Shown here in pieces: positions 8,352 through 15,920 of a stretch of DNA of 37,528 nt. Position 1 is the stretch's first letter, and every line of letters begins with the position of its first letter. The stretch is from JABICX01 sp964528765 (lineage in GTDB: Archaea > Nanobdellota > Nanobdellia > UBA10117 > JABICX01). The position numbers were made by a program, and so were the translations under genes. The stretch lies in contig CAZGVA010000003.1 of NCBI GenBank assembly GCA_964528765.1, positions 1 to 37,528 on the forward strand, read 5' to 3'. Under the pieces are notes generated by a model. That model was not told the origin of the DNA and did not search any database. It saw nothing but the letters and a program-made list of their open reading frames with translations.

Positions 8352-8823
8352 CCATACTAAATTATCAAAATTGGTAAAAATAGTTAGGGACAACGAAGAT
8401 AATATCGCATATACTAAATGGATATATGGATTGATGACAACGCACGCTGAGAAGTATGCTTTGCTAAAACAGCTTAAGAAACCGTTTATTGCGGTTAACT
8501 GTCCTAAACGACTATCTACGCACTTTGAATATAAGTTTAAAGATATCGCAGTATCGCCATTTATAGTATATGTGTATGGCTTTTCTGGATGTTGCATGAA
8601 AGTATGGCCAACACCTGTTGGTCACGGCTTTAGCATAGACGGATCAGACATACTTGAAAGTAATTGGCAGTACAGAAAAGAAAAAATCAAAAGATTTGGA
8701 CAACAGCGATTAGCAAATGATTCACTTAGACATGAACTTGTAACTAAGATTGGAGATGGCTCTGCTATCATACCAAAAATTGTTCTTGACGCAGTTCAAG
8801 AACTTGTAGAGCGAACAGGATAA
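8326..8823 (+). CDS. Unknown 165-residue protein
   Basis: I do not recognise this protein. It is soluble, with a helical N-terminal half and a strand-rich centre (DIAVSPFIVYVYGFSGCC). It ends in a helix that overlaps a terminator. The only available in-frame start near the left end is GTG 8326; the first ATG is at 8434. Base composition is visibly richer in G+C than in the flanking replication genes. It overlaps the leftward gene ending at 8768 by 56 bases in convergent orientation. Confidence 0.55.
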   Translation: MVLLDLKDNHTKLSKLVKIVRDNEDNIAYTKWIYGLMTTHAEKYALLKQLKKPFIAVNCPKRLSTHFEYKFKDIAVSPFIVYVYGFSGCCMKVWPTPVGHGFSIDGSDILESNWQYRKEKIKRFGQQRLANDSLRHELVTKIGDGSAIIPKIVLDAVQELVERTG

Positions 8824-9076
8824 GATCCTGTTTCGCACATTTTTTTCTTTCTGATTTCATTCTTTTATTAATCCATTGGTCCATCGTTCTGCAACCGATT
8901 ACCTGCGTATCGTCTAGATTATCACAGCTACGTCGTTTCTGCTTTTCAGTTCCAATACATTTCATACAGAATTTCTCAGCATAATCCATCTCAAGATTTA
9001 GACCTTTCTGGAATAATTGATTACGTTCTAGATCTACTTTTTCTCTAAGTTTAGCTTTAAATTCTTGTAAGTTCAT
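8768..9076 (-). CDS. Cys-containing helical protein, 102 residues
   Basis: The protein starts with charged helix (MNLQEFKAKLREKVDLERNQ), has CMKC followed by single Cys residues about 14, 26 and 44 residues on (RRSCDN, VIGCRT, KKCAKQ), and ends in another helix. The Cys spacing could form one zinc site. Its start overlaps the stop of the upstream RHH gene (ATGA), so the two form a leftward operon. Function unknown. Confidence 0.55.
   Translation of the reverse strand: MNLQEFKAKLREKVDLERNQLFQKGLNLEMDYAEKFCMKCIGTEKQKRRSCDNLDDTQVIGCRTMDQWINKRMKSERKKCAKQDLILFALQVLELRQEQFLV
8811..8846 (+). terminator. Hairpin terminator between convergent genes
   Basis: GCGA-ACAGGAT pairs with ATCCTGT-TTCGC around a 3-base loop (one bulge), followed by a run of seven T (8840-8846). 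It spans the stop of the rightward gene and lies inside the 3' end of the leftward one. Confidence 0.7.
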
Positions 9077-9213
9077 TTCTCAATCTCGTTTCTAATGTGT
9101 TCAAAAATAATATTATAGCAATAACTTGCTTTTAGCATACCTAATTTATTTACTCTTTTAGTTATAATTTTGAATGCTTCATCAGATAATGTAATTTTGA
9201 TCTGTTTTTGCAT
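9073..9213 (-). CDS. Small ribbon-helix-helix regulator
   Basis: This 46-residue protein (MQKQIKITLSDEAFKII, then KASYCYNIIFEHIRNEIEK) has the strand-helix-helix pattern of minimal RHH repressors. It is the first gene of the leftward two-gene operon. Upstream lie four copies of a GTACTTA-type motif, two overlapping the likely TATA box, consistent with autorepression. It is too short for the usual ORF filters. Confidence 0.6.
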   Translation of the reverse strand: MQKQIKITLSDEAFKIITKRVNKLGMLKASYCYNIIFEHIRNEIEK

Positions 9214-9216
9214 ATT

Positions 9217-9292
9217 AGTACTTATTTAAGGTCTAATCAAGTACTTATAACGTTATCGAATTAACTTATCTAAGTACATATTTCATAAGTAT
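9217..9292. promoter_or_regulatory. Operator cluster in front of the leftward RHH gene
   Basis: AGTACTTA occurs at 9217-9224 and 9240-9247. The inverted form TAAGTAC is at 9271-9277 and a variant TAAGTAT at 9286-9292. On the minus strand TTATAAG (about 9245-9251) is a TATA candidate about 35 bases upstream of the start and overlaps one repeat. Confidence 0.5.
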
Positions 9293-9361
9293 ATTATATA
9301 AACTATGTTTTCAGAAACGATGTTTTAGAAAGTTTTAAATAGGTCCAAGTCTATAGATTTT

Positions 9362-9526
9362 ATGGCGATAATCAAGATTACAGTTAAGGGATATCGATGC
9401 GAGAGATGTAAGTGGGAATGGATACCTCGCACAAAGAAACGGACGCTACCGATCATATGCCCGCACTGTAAATCACCTTACTGGAACAAACCCAAAAAGA
9501 ATAAAAAGGTTGCTCGTAAGAAATGA
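9362..9526 (+). CDS. Zinc-ribbon protein, 54 residues
   Basis: CERC and CPHC pairs about 21 residues apart, with KWEWIPR between them, form one zinc ribbon. The C-terminus is a Lys/Arg-rich tail. The promoter TTTTAAATA (9333-9341) lies 25 bases upstream, so the transcript is probably leaderless. The 3' end overlaps the region carrying the ribosome site of the restriction gene. Likely a nucleic-acid-binding regulator. Confidence 0.65.
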   Translation: MAIIKITVKGYRCERCKWEWIPRTKKRTLPIICPHCKSPYWNKPKKNKKVARKK

Positions 9527-9548
9527 TTGTTTACTCGGAGATGAATTA

Positions 9549-12212
9549 ATGAATAAAGAAGCAGTTAGAAGCGAAATTGTCTTACTTCTAAATAAATATT
9601 CTAAACTAGTAGATTCTGGAAAAATTAAGAGTTATAATGAAGAAATGACTAAAAAAGACTTTATTCTACCGTTGTTTCGGGCGCTTGGATGGAATATTGA
9701 AGATTCTTCAGAAGTATCTGCGGAGGAAAAAATATCTAAAGGCAGAGTAGATTATGGATTTAGGATAGATGGCATTCCTAAATTCTTCCTGGAAGCTAAA
9801 CCACTTAAAGCTAACTTAGATGATCCTCAATATGTGGAACAAGCTATTAATTATGCTTATCTAAAGGGTTGTACTTGGGCAATTTTAACCGACTTTGAAG
9901 GTATTAAAGTATTTAATGCTGAATGGAAAACTATCAATCCACCGCAAAGTCTATTCTTTTCTATAGATTGTCATAATTTTCTGAATCGAATTGATCAATT
10001 GCTTCTACTATCTAAAGATAGTTTTGCTGAAAGATTGTTGACTAAAGAAGCGGAGAAGTGGGGTAATAAAACTAAGAAAATACCGATTGATAAACGGCTT
10101 CTTAGCGACCTGACTAAATTTAGAGAATTATTAACTAAAGACGTTTTAAAAAATAATAGAATTAAAGATATGTCTAGAGATGAATTAGATGAGTCAGTAC
10201 AACGAATACTAGATAGACTCATATTCATAAGAGTACTCGAAGATAGACAGCTAGAGGAGCCTTTTCTAAGAAATATAGTTAGAGCCGATAGACATAAGCG
10301 ACTCTATAATAAACTAAATGTGCAATTCAGAATAATTGATGATATATACAATAGTAAATTATTTGAAAAACACCTTTGTGAAGATCTAATAATCACAGAT
10401 ACAGTACTCGAAAAGATTGTGGAGGGATTATTCGAGACACCAGACAGAATTCCTTACGATTTCTCTGCAATAGATGCTGACGTGCTTGGTAATATATATG
10501 AACAGTATTTAGGACATATTCTTAAGAAAACTCCGAAACGAGCAAAGCTTACATCCGGCAAAGCTCATCGTAAAGAGCAAGGCATTTATTATACTCCTAC
10601 ATATGTGGTCGATTATATAGTGAGGAACACTATTGGAGAACTAGCTAAAAACAAGAAATTCAATATGAAGAATATAAAGGTACTCGATCCTGCTTGCGGT
10701 TCTGGTTCTTTTTTGATGAAAGCGTTCGATTATCTTGTGATGCTAAATATAAAAGGTGCTACGGAACAGACAAAATTAGATCTTTCTGGTAAAGGAGTTG
10801 TGATGTATAGCGAGAAAGTTCGGATACTCGAAAATAATATATTTGGTGTTGATCTTGATCCTAAGGCTACGGAAATATCTCAGTTAAATCTTTTACTAAA
10901 GGCCGCTGAAAAGAAACATAGACTTCCAACTTTACGAGAAAATATCCGAGTGGGTAATAGTTTAATTGATGATAGTAAAGTCGTAGATAGGTCGCTAAAA
11001 TGGGGCGAAGATTTCAAAGATATAATGATAAAAGGTGGCTTTGATGTTATAATTGGAAATCCACCATATGGTGCTACATTCAATAAAATAGAAATGAAAT
11101 ATCTAAATACATATACAACTGCGCAAGGCGAACTAGATTCTTTTGAATTATTTATAGATCGAGCGCTAGGATTATTACGTGATGGTGGATATCTAGGATT
11201 TATAGTTCCTAACACATTTTTAACTAACCGAAATTCCTTAAAATTAAGATCTTATCTACTAAATAATTCTTCTATAAAGAAGATATTATCGATGCCACAA
11301 AATGTTTTCAATGAGCCTACTGTGGATACGATTATACTTATTCTACAAAAGACTAAAATTTCTAGAAGTAAGACGGGCGTGGTTTTGTATGATAAGAAAA
11401 TTAAATTGAAAGACATAAATTTAAAGAAAGCGCAGGAATGTTATTCAATTAATCAAAAAAGATGGTTAAATCAAGAAGGTCATCAAATAAATATACAAGT
11501 AAATCCGTCAGATACTATATTGAATAAGTTGAATAAGATACCTAACAAATTAAAAGACATCTCCTATGTTTCAAGTGAAGGTATAAAGACGGGTAATGAT
11601 AAAAAATATATTTCTAGAGTAAAACTAAGTAACGGATATAAACCAATCTTACGGAGCAGGAATATTAGTAGATATTTTATGGAACCTGAACTAGAATATG
11701 TAAATTATGGCAAACAATTATCCAACCCGGGAAATGAATCTTTGTTTTTAGAATCTGAAAAAATAGTATTACAGCGGATTAGAAATTTAAGTCTAAAACG
11801 GAGATTAGTTGCTTCTTTAGATACTGAAAGACGTTATCTTCTTAAGACTGCAAGTATACATATTAGGAACAATAAGATTAATCTCAAGTATTTGTTAGCG
11901 ATTATAAACTCGAAACTTATTAATTATTATTTCTCAAAAAACTTTTTAGATTTTACTATCAAAAAAGGATATATAGAAAAAATCCCGATTGTTGTCAATC
12001 CTAAAATATCACAAGCTTCGATAGCACAGTTGGTTAACCACCTCTTATCAATAAATAAACATATACAAGCTCTACGAGACAAGAAAACCGACGAGAAAGC
12101 TCGTCTTGAGAAAGAAGCTCAGCGAATAGATAATCAAATCGATGAGTTAGTCTACAAAATTTATAATATTACTGAGAACGAAAAGAAAATAATTGAGGCA
12201 AGCCTTATATGA
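9549..12212 (+). CDS. Type IIG-like restriction endonuclease-methyltransferase
   Basis: This 887-residue fusion protein starts with a PD-(D/E)XK nuclease domain: RVDYGF (Asp68) and FFLEAKPLK (Glu82, Lys84). A helical linker follows. The adenine N6-methyltransferase domain has SAM motif I VLDPACGSGSF (about 378-388) and catalytic NPPY at 504-507. The C-terminal third resembles the target-recognition domain of Eco57I/TaqI-type enzymes and ends in a charged coiled segment. ATG 9549 has GGAG at 9537-9540; an upstream TTG at 9510 lacks support. One polypeptide would both methylate and cut, so no separate methylase is required. It overlaps the next gene by four bases. Confidence 0.85.
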   Translation: MNKEAVRSEIVLLLNKYSKLVDSGKIKSYNEEMTKKDFILPLFRALGWNIEDSSEVSAEEKISKGRVDYGFRIDGIPKFFLEAKPLKANLDDPQYVEQAINYAYLKGCTWAILTDFEGIKVFNAEWKTINPPQSLFFSIDCHNFLNRIDQLLLLSKDSFAERLLTKEAEKWGNKTKKIPIDKRLLSDLTKFRELLTKDVLKNNRIKDMSRDELDESVQRILDRLIFIRVLEDRQLEEPFLRNIVRADRHKRLYNKLNVQFRIIDDIYNSKLFEKHLCEDLIITDTVLEKIVEGLFETPDRIPYDFSAIDADVLGNIYEQYLGHILKKTPKRAKLTSGKAHRKEQGIYYTPTYVVDYIVRNTIGELAKNKKFNMKNIKVLDPACGSGSFLMKAFDYLVMLNIKGATEQTKLDLSGKGVVMYSEKVRILENNIFGVDLDPKATEISQLNLLLKAAEKKHRLPTLRENIRVGNSLIDDSKVVDRSLKWGEDFKDIMIKGGFDVIIGNPPYGATFNKIEMKYLNTYTTAQGELDSFELFIDRALGLLRDGGYLGFIVPNTFLTNRNSLKLRSYLLNNSSIKKILSMPQNVFNEPTVDTIILILQKTKISRSKTGVVLYDKKIKLKDINLKKAQECYSINQKRWLNQEGHQINIQVNPSDTILNKLNKIPNKLKDISYVSSEGIKTGNDKKYISRVKLSNGYKPILRSRNISRYFMEPELEYVNYGKQLSNPGNESLFLESEKIVLQRIRNLSLKRRLVASLDTERRYLLKTASIHIRNNKINLKYLLAIINSKLINYYFSKNFLDFTIKKGYIEKIPIVVNPKISQASIAQLVNHLLSINKHIQALRDKKTDEKARLEKEAQRIDNQIDELVYKIYNITENEKKIIEASLI

Positions 12213-12853
12213 AACTAACCAATTTATACAAGCAAACTATTCAAGGAAGAGACTTATATTCTTATGCTCAATCTCCTTTTTTATATTGGTGTACTAGATT
12301 TGCTCCAGAGTCAGAAAAAGATCAACTATCGGGATATGATAAATTAATTATGGCTAAAGGTCAGCAATTCGAAGAGAATAATGTTAAGGAAAAATATCCT
12401 GGAATTAAGCCAATATTCGTTGAGACTACCGAAGATGTTATAAACGAACTGAAATCTGGACCCGCAGTTTTATGGAATATACCTATTTTTGATGTTGGTA
12501 AAAAACTTCTCGGAAAAACAGATTTATTAGTTCGTGACGATTCAAAACCCTCAAATTTTGGAAAGTTTCATTATGTAGTAAAAGAACTAAAGAACGCAAA
12601 GAAATTAAGAAAACCAAAGTACATTATGCAAGCAGCGTTCTACAATTATATTTTAGGAGAACTTCAAGGATATACCCCAAAGTATTTCTATATTGTCGGA
12701 AGAGAAGGTGAAGAGCGAATAGAATATCAAGAATGTAAGGCGCGCTTATTCGAATCTCTTGAACATATAAAGCAAATAATTAAAGAACGCAATATGTTCA
12801 ATCAGTGTAAAAACCGCAGGAGAAGAAAGTGCAAAATGCAAAACACTAGATAA
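12209..12853 (+). CDS. Cas4/RecB-like PD-(D/E)XK nuclease
   Basis: This is a 214-residue protein with LGKTDLLVR (Asp105), HYVVKELKN (Glu126, Lys128) and MQAAFYNYILGE (Gln141), the core of RecB/Cas4-family nucleases. Cys28 near the N-terminus and Cys200/Cys208 at the C-terminus recall the iron-sulfur Cys of Cas4, but the set is incomplete and the tail is an unusual Arg/Lys run. It is translationally coupled to the restriction-methylase. No CRISPR array or cas gene is nearby, so it is a stand-alone exonuclease, possibly for replication, recombination or defence. The C-terminus may be altered by a frameshift. Confidence 0.65.
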   Translation: MKLTNLYKQTIQGRDLYSYAQSPFLYWCTRFAPESEKDQLSGYDKLIMAKGQQFEENNVKEKYPGIKPIFVETTEDVINELKSGPAVLWNIPIFDVGKKLLGKTDLLVRDDSKPSNFGKFHYVVKELKNAKKLRKPKYIMQAAFYNYILGELQGYTPKYFYIVGREGEERIEYQECKARLFESLEHIKQIIKERNMFNQCKNRRRRKCKMQNTR

Positions 12854-12888
12854 ATTCATAATCTCAAAAGAGATAGGAGTCAATAAAA

Positions 12889-13308
12889 ATGGAAAATGAA
12901 AATAATGACTGGTATAAAAATATAAACCTTAAAAGTGGTGAAGAAATGAATACAGACTGGTGGTCGCCAGAACCTGGAAAGTATGAAGTAAAGTTTTTAG
13001 CAGAAGCTGGAAAACAATATGAAGTAACTTTTGAACGTAATGGTAAACCTGAAGTTAATAAGAAGATACCTTTTGAAATTGAAATTGATGGTAAGAAAAT
13101 GACTTGGGGTGTAACTATTGGAGTTTCAGAAACATCTGCATATGGACAAATGGTAAATCTTGCTTTAAAACATAAAGGTGTTATTGGATTAAATACAGAA
13201 ATACTTGTAACTGGAGTAAAGAAAGAAAGAAGATATACAATTCCTGAAGTCGTTGGATTCAATCACAAAGAAACAACATCACCAAAAATTACTAATGTGG
13301 AAGTGTAA
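12889..13308 (+). CDS. Possible single-stranded-DNA-binding or OB-fold protein
   Basis: This 139-residue protein is strand-rich and starts with a flexible acidic part. The centre (WWSPEPGKYEVKFLAEAG, then EIDGKKMTWGVTIG) and SAYGQMVNLALKHKG followed by TEILVTGVKKERRYTI recall small phage or archaeal DNA-binding proteins. No catalytic motif is visible. GGAG at 12876-12879 sets the start. The setting between nuclease and methyltransferase genes supports DNA metabolism. The OB-fold call is a guess from pattern only. Confidence 0.4.
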   Translation: MENENNDWYKNINLKSGEEMNTDWWSPEPGKYEVKFLAEAGKQYEVTFERNGKPEVNKKIPFEIEIDGKKMTWGVTIGVSETSAYGQMVNLALKHKGVIGLNTEILVTGVKKERRYTIPEVVGFNHKETTSPKITNVEV

Positions 13309-13311
13309 ACT

Positions 13312-13542
13312 GTGATAAATATAGATCAATGTGAAGTTCATGGTTGCAAAAACGTTCATACAATGAAATATATTGGAAAGTACATTTGCCAACAGCACTG
13401 GGAACTATACTGCAAAAAGAATGATGAAAGACTCGGTAAAAAACGATGGACATCACAAGATTTCGTTGAGTACATAAAAAAGAAATCTAACAAACATACC
13501 TGCCAAAAAACTCTGGCAGGGATTTCTTGTTTTTTAAAATGA
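13312..13542 (+). CDS. Cys/His zinc-finger protein, 76 residues
   Basis: The N-terminal half has C-x4-C, then C-x2-H (QCEVHGC, ICQQH) and a further Cys, as in small treble-clef or HNH-like zinc fingers. The catalytic residues of an HNH nuclease are not evident. The frame starts with GTG four bases after the previous stop; an internal ATG at 13363 would lose the first Cys pair, so GTG is preferred. The final codons overlap a terminator hairpin, and the stop overlaps the methyltransferase start. Confidence 0.5.
   Translation: MINIDQCEVHGCKNVHTMKYIGKYICQQHWELYCKKNDERLGKKRWTSQDFVEYIKKKSNKHTCQKTLAGISCFLK
13499..13537 (+). terminator. Hairpin terminator inside coding end
   Basis: CCTGCC (13499-13504) pairs with GGCAGG (13515-13520), followed by a T-rich stretch ending in seven T (13529-13535). 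It lies within the last codons of the zinc-finger gene and directly before the methyltransferase ATG. Confidence 0.6.
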
Positions 13543-15218
13543 AATTAATTAATGGAGATTGCATTGAAGAAATGAAGAAGCTACCTGCTAATTCGGTTGA
13601 TTCTATTGTAACAGATCCCCCTGCCGGGATTTCATTTATGTCAAAAAAATGGGATAGTTATAATGGTCTTCAAGGTTTTCAAGAGTTTATATATACGGTT
13701 TTTAAAGAAGCTTATAGAGTTTTAAAACCTGGTGGACATGGATTTGTTTGGGCGATACCTAGAACATCACATCATACTGCAATGGGTTTAGAAAGAGCTG
13801 GTTTTGAAATAAGAGATGTAGTTAATCATATTTTTGGATCAGGCTTTCCAAAATCGCTAAATGTATCTAATAAATTAAATACTATTATTCCTTCCAACCT
13901 TCACTGCGTTTGTGATCACCATTTGAAGGGTAAAGTTTTAAATTCTCAAGACGGTTATCTGCACGTACATGATTCAAATGATGGACAACTTCTTTTGGAT
14001 CGAGAAAACGTCCAAGATGTTGTTCCATTACAAGACGATGTTCACGAACATAACCATGTCTGTCTGAAAAATGATGGTTTGGAGTTAAAACAAGCATATA
14101 ACCTTGATCGTTTAGGAAGCGTCCCCCTTTCCAACGAGGATTTTTCTCTCCTTTTGGAGCACCTTGAAGTAGATTCCCAAGAGAACGATAATATTCTGTC
14201 CGACAGCTTAAAGAACAAGTTACTCTACGAACTGAAGGAGATCCGTAAAAAGGTTTTGAACAAATCTTGCAATTCGCATTCGGTTTCCGATTCGGTTTCT
14301 TCAGTGTCATATTCTATATATCCTATCGATAGTATATCTCGTATATATCATAAATGTAATCAATGTTTTAAATATTTTGCTATTTCTGGAAAAGGGACTG
14401 CCCTTAAGCCTGCAGTAGAAAATTGGATTTTAATTAGAAAACCACTCTCTGAAAAGAACGTTGCTTTGAATGTTCTTAAATGGGGAACTGGCGGGATTAA
14501 TATAGATGGTTGTAGAATTGAAATGCAGTTAAACGATAAAAAGGGTGAAGGAGCAGATATTACCAAATCAAATATAAATTCGGCAAGCTCTTTTAATAAA
14601 AATAATGGGTTAATAGATAAAGACATGCAAAATAAAGGTCGCTTCCCAGCGAATATAATTTTAGATGAAGAAGCAGGGCGTTTATTAGATGAACAGAGTG
14701 GAGATTTATCAAATAGTTCAAGACCAAATAGATTGAATAATGAAGTGAAAACACCACCATGGAAAGGTTTTAGTGAAGATGAAAATACTAAATGGAAACC
14801 ATCAGGATTAGAACATAACGATTCAGGCGGAGCATCTCGTTTCTTTTATTGTGCAAAAGCATCTCGGAGTGAGAGAAACGCTGGTTGTGAGAATTTAGAT
14901 GAAGGAAGAAAAAAAGTTGCAGTTATACAAACAAAAGGGGTAGCTAACGATGGTGAATGGAAAGATGGTAAACAACTATCTAGCACTATGAAGAATAATC
15001 ATCCAACAGTTAAACCAATTAAACTAATGCAATACTTAATCAGACTTGTAACGCCTAAAGGTGGAGTTGTTTTAGACCCATTCTTAGGTTCAGGAACAAC
15101 TGGAATTGCAGCACATAAAGAAGGAGTTGAGTTTATTGGCATTGAAAAAGAAGCTGAGTACTCAAAGATTGCAAAAGCACGTATCAATCATTATACTGCT
15201 CAGAAAAAATTAGCCTAA
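13539..15218 (+). CDS. Beta-class DNA methyltransferase carrying an internal insertion
   Basis: This 559-residue frame starts MKLINGDCIEEMKKLP. Catalytic motif IV is DPPAGISF (residues 25-32), a variant of DPPY common in phage enzymes. SAM motif I is VLDPFLGSGTTG near the C-terminus. That order (IV before I) is the beta class, methylating adenine N6 or cytosine N4. SGKGTALKPA and GGINIDGCRI are also typical of the phage enzymes. Residues about 116-257 are unlike family members and coincide with an HNH gene on the other strand. The sense frame nevertheless stays open throughout. I use ATG 13539, not the TTG at 13527. Probably an orphan methylase protecting the element's DNA. Confidence 0.75.
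   Translation: MKLINGDCIEEMKKLPANSVDSIVTDPPAGISFMSKKWDSYNGLQGFQEFIYTVFKEAYRVLKPGGHGFVWAIPRTSHHTAMGLERAGFEIRDVVNHIFGSGFPKSLNVSNKLNTIIPSNLHCVCDHHLKGKVLNSQDGYLHVHDSNDGQLLLDRENVQDVVPLQDDVHEHNHVCLKNDGLELKQAYNLDRLGSVPLSNEDFSLLLEHLEVDSQENDNILSDSLKNKLLYELKEIRKKVLNKSCNSHSVSDSVSSVSYSIYPIDSISRIYHKCNQCFKYFAISGKGTALKPAVENWILIRKPLSEKNVALNVLKWGTGGINIDGCRIEMQLNDKKGEGADITKSNINSASSFNKNNGLIDKDMQNKGRFPANIILDEEAGRLLDEQSGDLSNSSRPNRLNNEVKTPPWKGFSEDENTKWKPSGLEHNDSGGASRFFYCAKASRSERNAGCENLDEGRKKVAVIQTKGVANDGEWKDGKQLSSTMKNNHPTVKPIKLMQYLIRLVTPKGGVVLDPFLGSGTTGIAAHKEGVEFIGIEKEAEYSKIAKARINHYTAQKKLA
13885..14310 (-). CDS. HNH homing endonuclease encoded antisense inside a methyltransferase gene
   Basis: This 141-residue protein has a zinc knuckle (CKICSKPF..CSLSC), then a GEKNPRWKGG segment typical of HNH homing enzymes. 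The HNH core follows: REHRLVMEQHLGR, EVVHHLNHVRADNRLENL and a final NGDHKR. The catalytic HH and the Asn are in place. It lies wholly within the methyltransferase gene on the opposite strand, in a patch visibly richer in G+C than its flanks. On the minus strand a TATATA-type stretch (plus positions about 14341-14348) lies 31-38 bases upstream of its ATG, so it may have its own promoter. Confidence 0.8.
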   Translation of the reverse strand: MTLKKPNRKPNANCKICSKPFYGSPSVRRVTCSLSCRTEYYRSLGNLLQGAPKGEKNPRWKGGRFLNDQGYMLVLTPNHHFSDRHGYVREHRLVMEQHLGRFLDPKEVVHHLNHVRADNRLENLKLYPSNGDHKRSEGWKE

Positions 15219-15235
15219 TCTTTAAAAAGCGAAAG

Positions 15236-15274
15236 TATTATATAGTTTAATATAGTATAAAATACTATATAATA
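15236..15274. promoter_or_regulatory. Nested palindromes in a promoter region
   Basis: The inner inverted repeat is ATATAGTAT-AAA-ATACTATAT (15250-15270). The outer arms TATTATATAG (15236-15245) and CTATATAATA (15265-15274) pair with each other. It sits 25-60 bases before the regulator genes and is a strong operator candidate, plausibly for the AbrB-like or winged-helix protein encoded next. Confidence 0.55.
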
Positions 15275-15299
15275 TGATATTATTATATGTGGAAGAAAC

Positions 15300-15431
15300 A
15301 TGATATGTGAAAAATGTGGTAAGCAAATGGACTTGTGGTATTGGTTTGCTTTAAGAAGGAGATGTAAAAAATGTGCGAAAAAAGTTTTTATAACAAAGTT
15401 AGAGCGTCAAGCCAAAGTTCGTGGGGAATAA
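15300..15431 (+). CDS. Small zinc-ribbon protein overlapping the AbrB gene
   Basis: This 43-residue frame has CEKCGK and CKKCAKK, two Cys pairs about 19 residues apart, with an aromatic/basic stretch between. The second Cys pair lies across the start of the AbrB gene, which is read in another frame for 61 bases. Because the paired Cys are retained, I think it is real, but overlap makes it uncertain. Confidence 0.45.
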   Translation: MICEKCGKQMDLWYWFALRRRCKKCAKKVFITKLERQAKVRGE

Positions 15432-15574
15432 CAATTCCACCAGTGTTAATTGAATTAATGAATATAAATGTAGGTGAAACTTTCTTAGTTACGATTAAGC
15501 GAGCAAATCACCAATCAAATAAGAATGGGAAAGTTGCTAAAAAAATTGATAATAGAAGTCCGAATATCGGATAA
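15371..15574 (+). CDS. AbrB/SpoVT-type DNA-binding protein
   Basis: Residues 8-44 (KVRASSQSSWGITIPP, then NVGETFLVTIKRA) match the swapped-hairpin AbrB fold used by archaeal regulators and antitoxins. AAGGAG at 15356-15361, nine bases before ATG 15371, fixes the start. The tail is short and basic. It precedes a winged-helix gene, with which its 3' end overlaps by 50 bases in another frame. The palindromes at 15236-15274 are its likely operator (inference). Confidence 0.65.
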   Translation: MCEKSFYNKVRASSQSSWGITIPPVLIELMNINVGETFLVTIKRANHQSNKNGKVAKKIDNRSPNIG

Positions 15575-15920
15575 GGAAACACTAATACTAAGACAGATAC
15601 AAAGATTAACGATGGATGAAGTAAATTTAGAAAAGTTAAAATTTTTGTTAAATCTTGATAATATGTATTCACTAAAAAATAAAGTATGTTGGTTAATGGA
15701 TTTGGGATTGATAAAAAAAGATGAAGGAAAAGATGGTAGATCAAGACACTTCCGTTTAACTGAACGTGGTGAAAAACTTGTTAATAATCGTTACAAATTC
15801 TGGAAAGGTTTAGGATTTGATTATGATGTAATGCTTAACAAACTTAACAATAGAGCATTACGATTTAAGAATACGAAATTGGAGTATGATGGAAAACTTG
15901 GAGGAGAAGATGAAAGTTAA
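15525..15920 (+). CDS. Winged helix-turn-helix regulator
   Basis: The protein has 131 residues. Helix 1 (ETLILRQIQRL), helix 2 (NLEKLKFLLNL) and the recognition segment (MYSLKNKVCWLMDLGLIKK) are followed by a wing (DGRSRHFRLTERGEKLV), the pattern of MarR/PadR-like archaeal winged-helix proteins. The 40-residue C-terminal part is helical and polar. I keep ATG 15525 because helix 1 would be lost from the ATG at 15612. It leads directly into the membrane-protein operon, so it may control that operon. Confidence 0.65.
   Translation: MGKLLKKLIIEVRISDKETLILRQIQRLTMDEVNLEKLKFLLNLDNMYSLKNKVCWLMDLGLIKKDEGKDGRSRHFRLTERGEKLVNNRYKFWKGLGFDYDVMLNKLNNRALRFKNTKLEYDGKLGGEDES

Noticed and set aside
13903..14375. 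Sense-strand zinc ribbon in the methyltransferase (CVC ... CNQC)
   Set aside because: The first pair falls in the last codons of the antisense HNH gene and the spacing of about 140 residues is too long for one ribbon.
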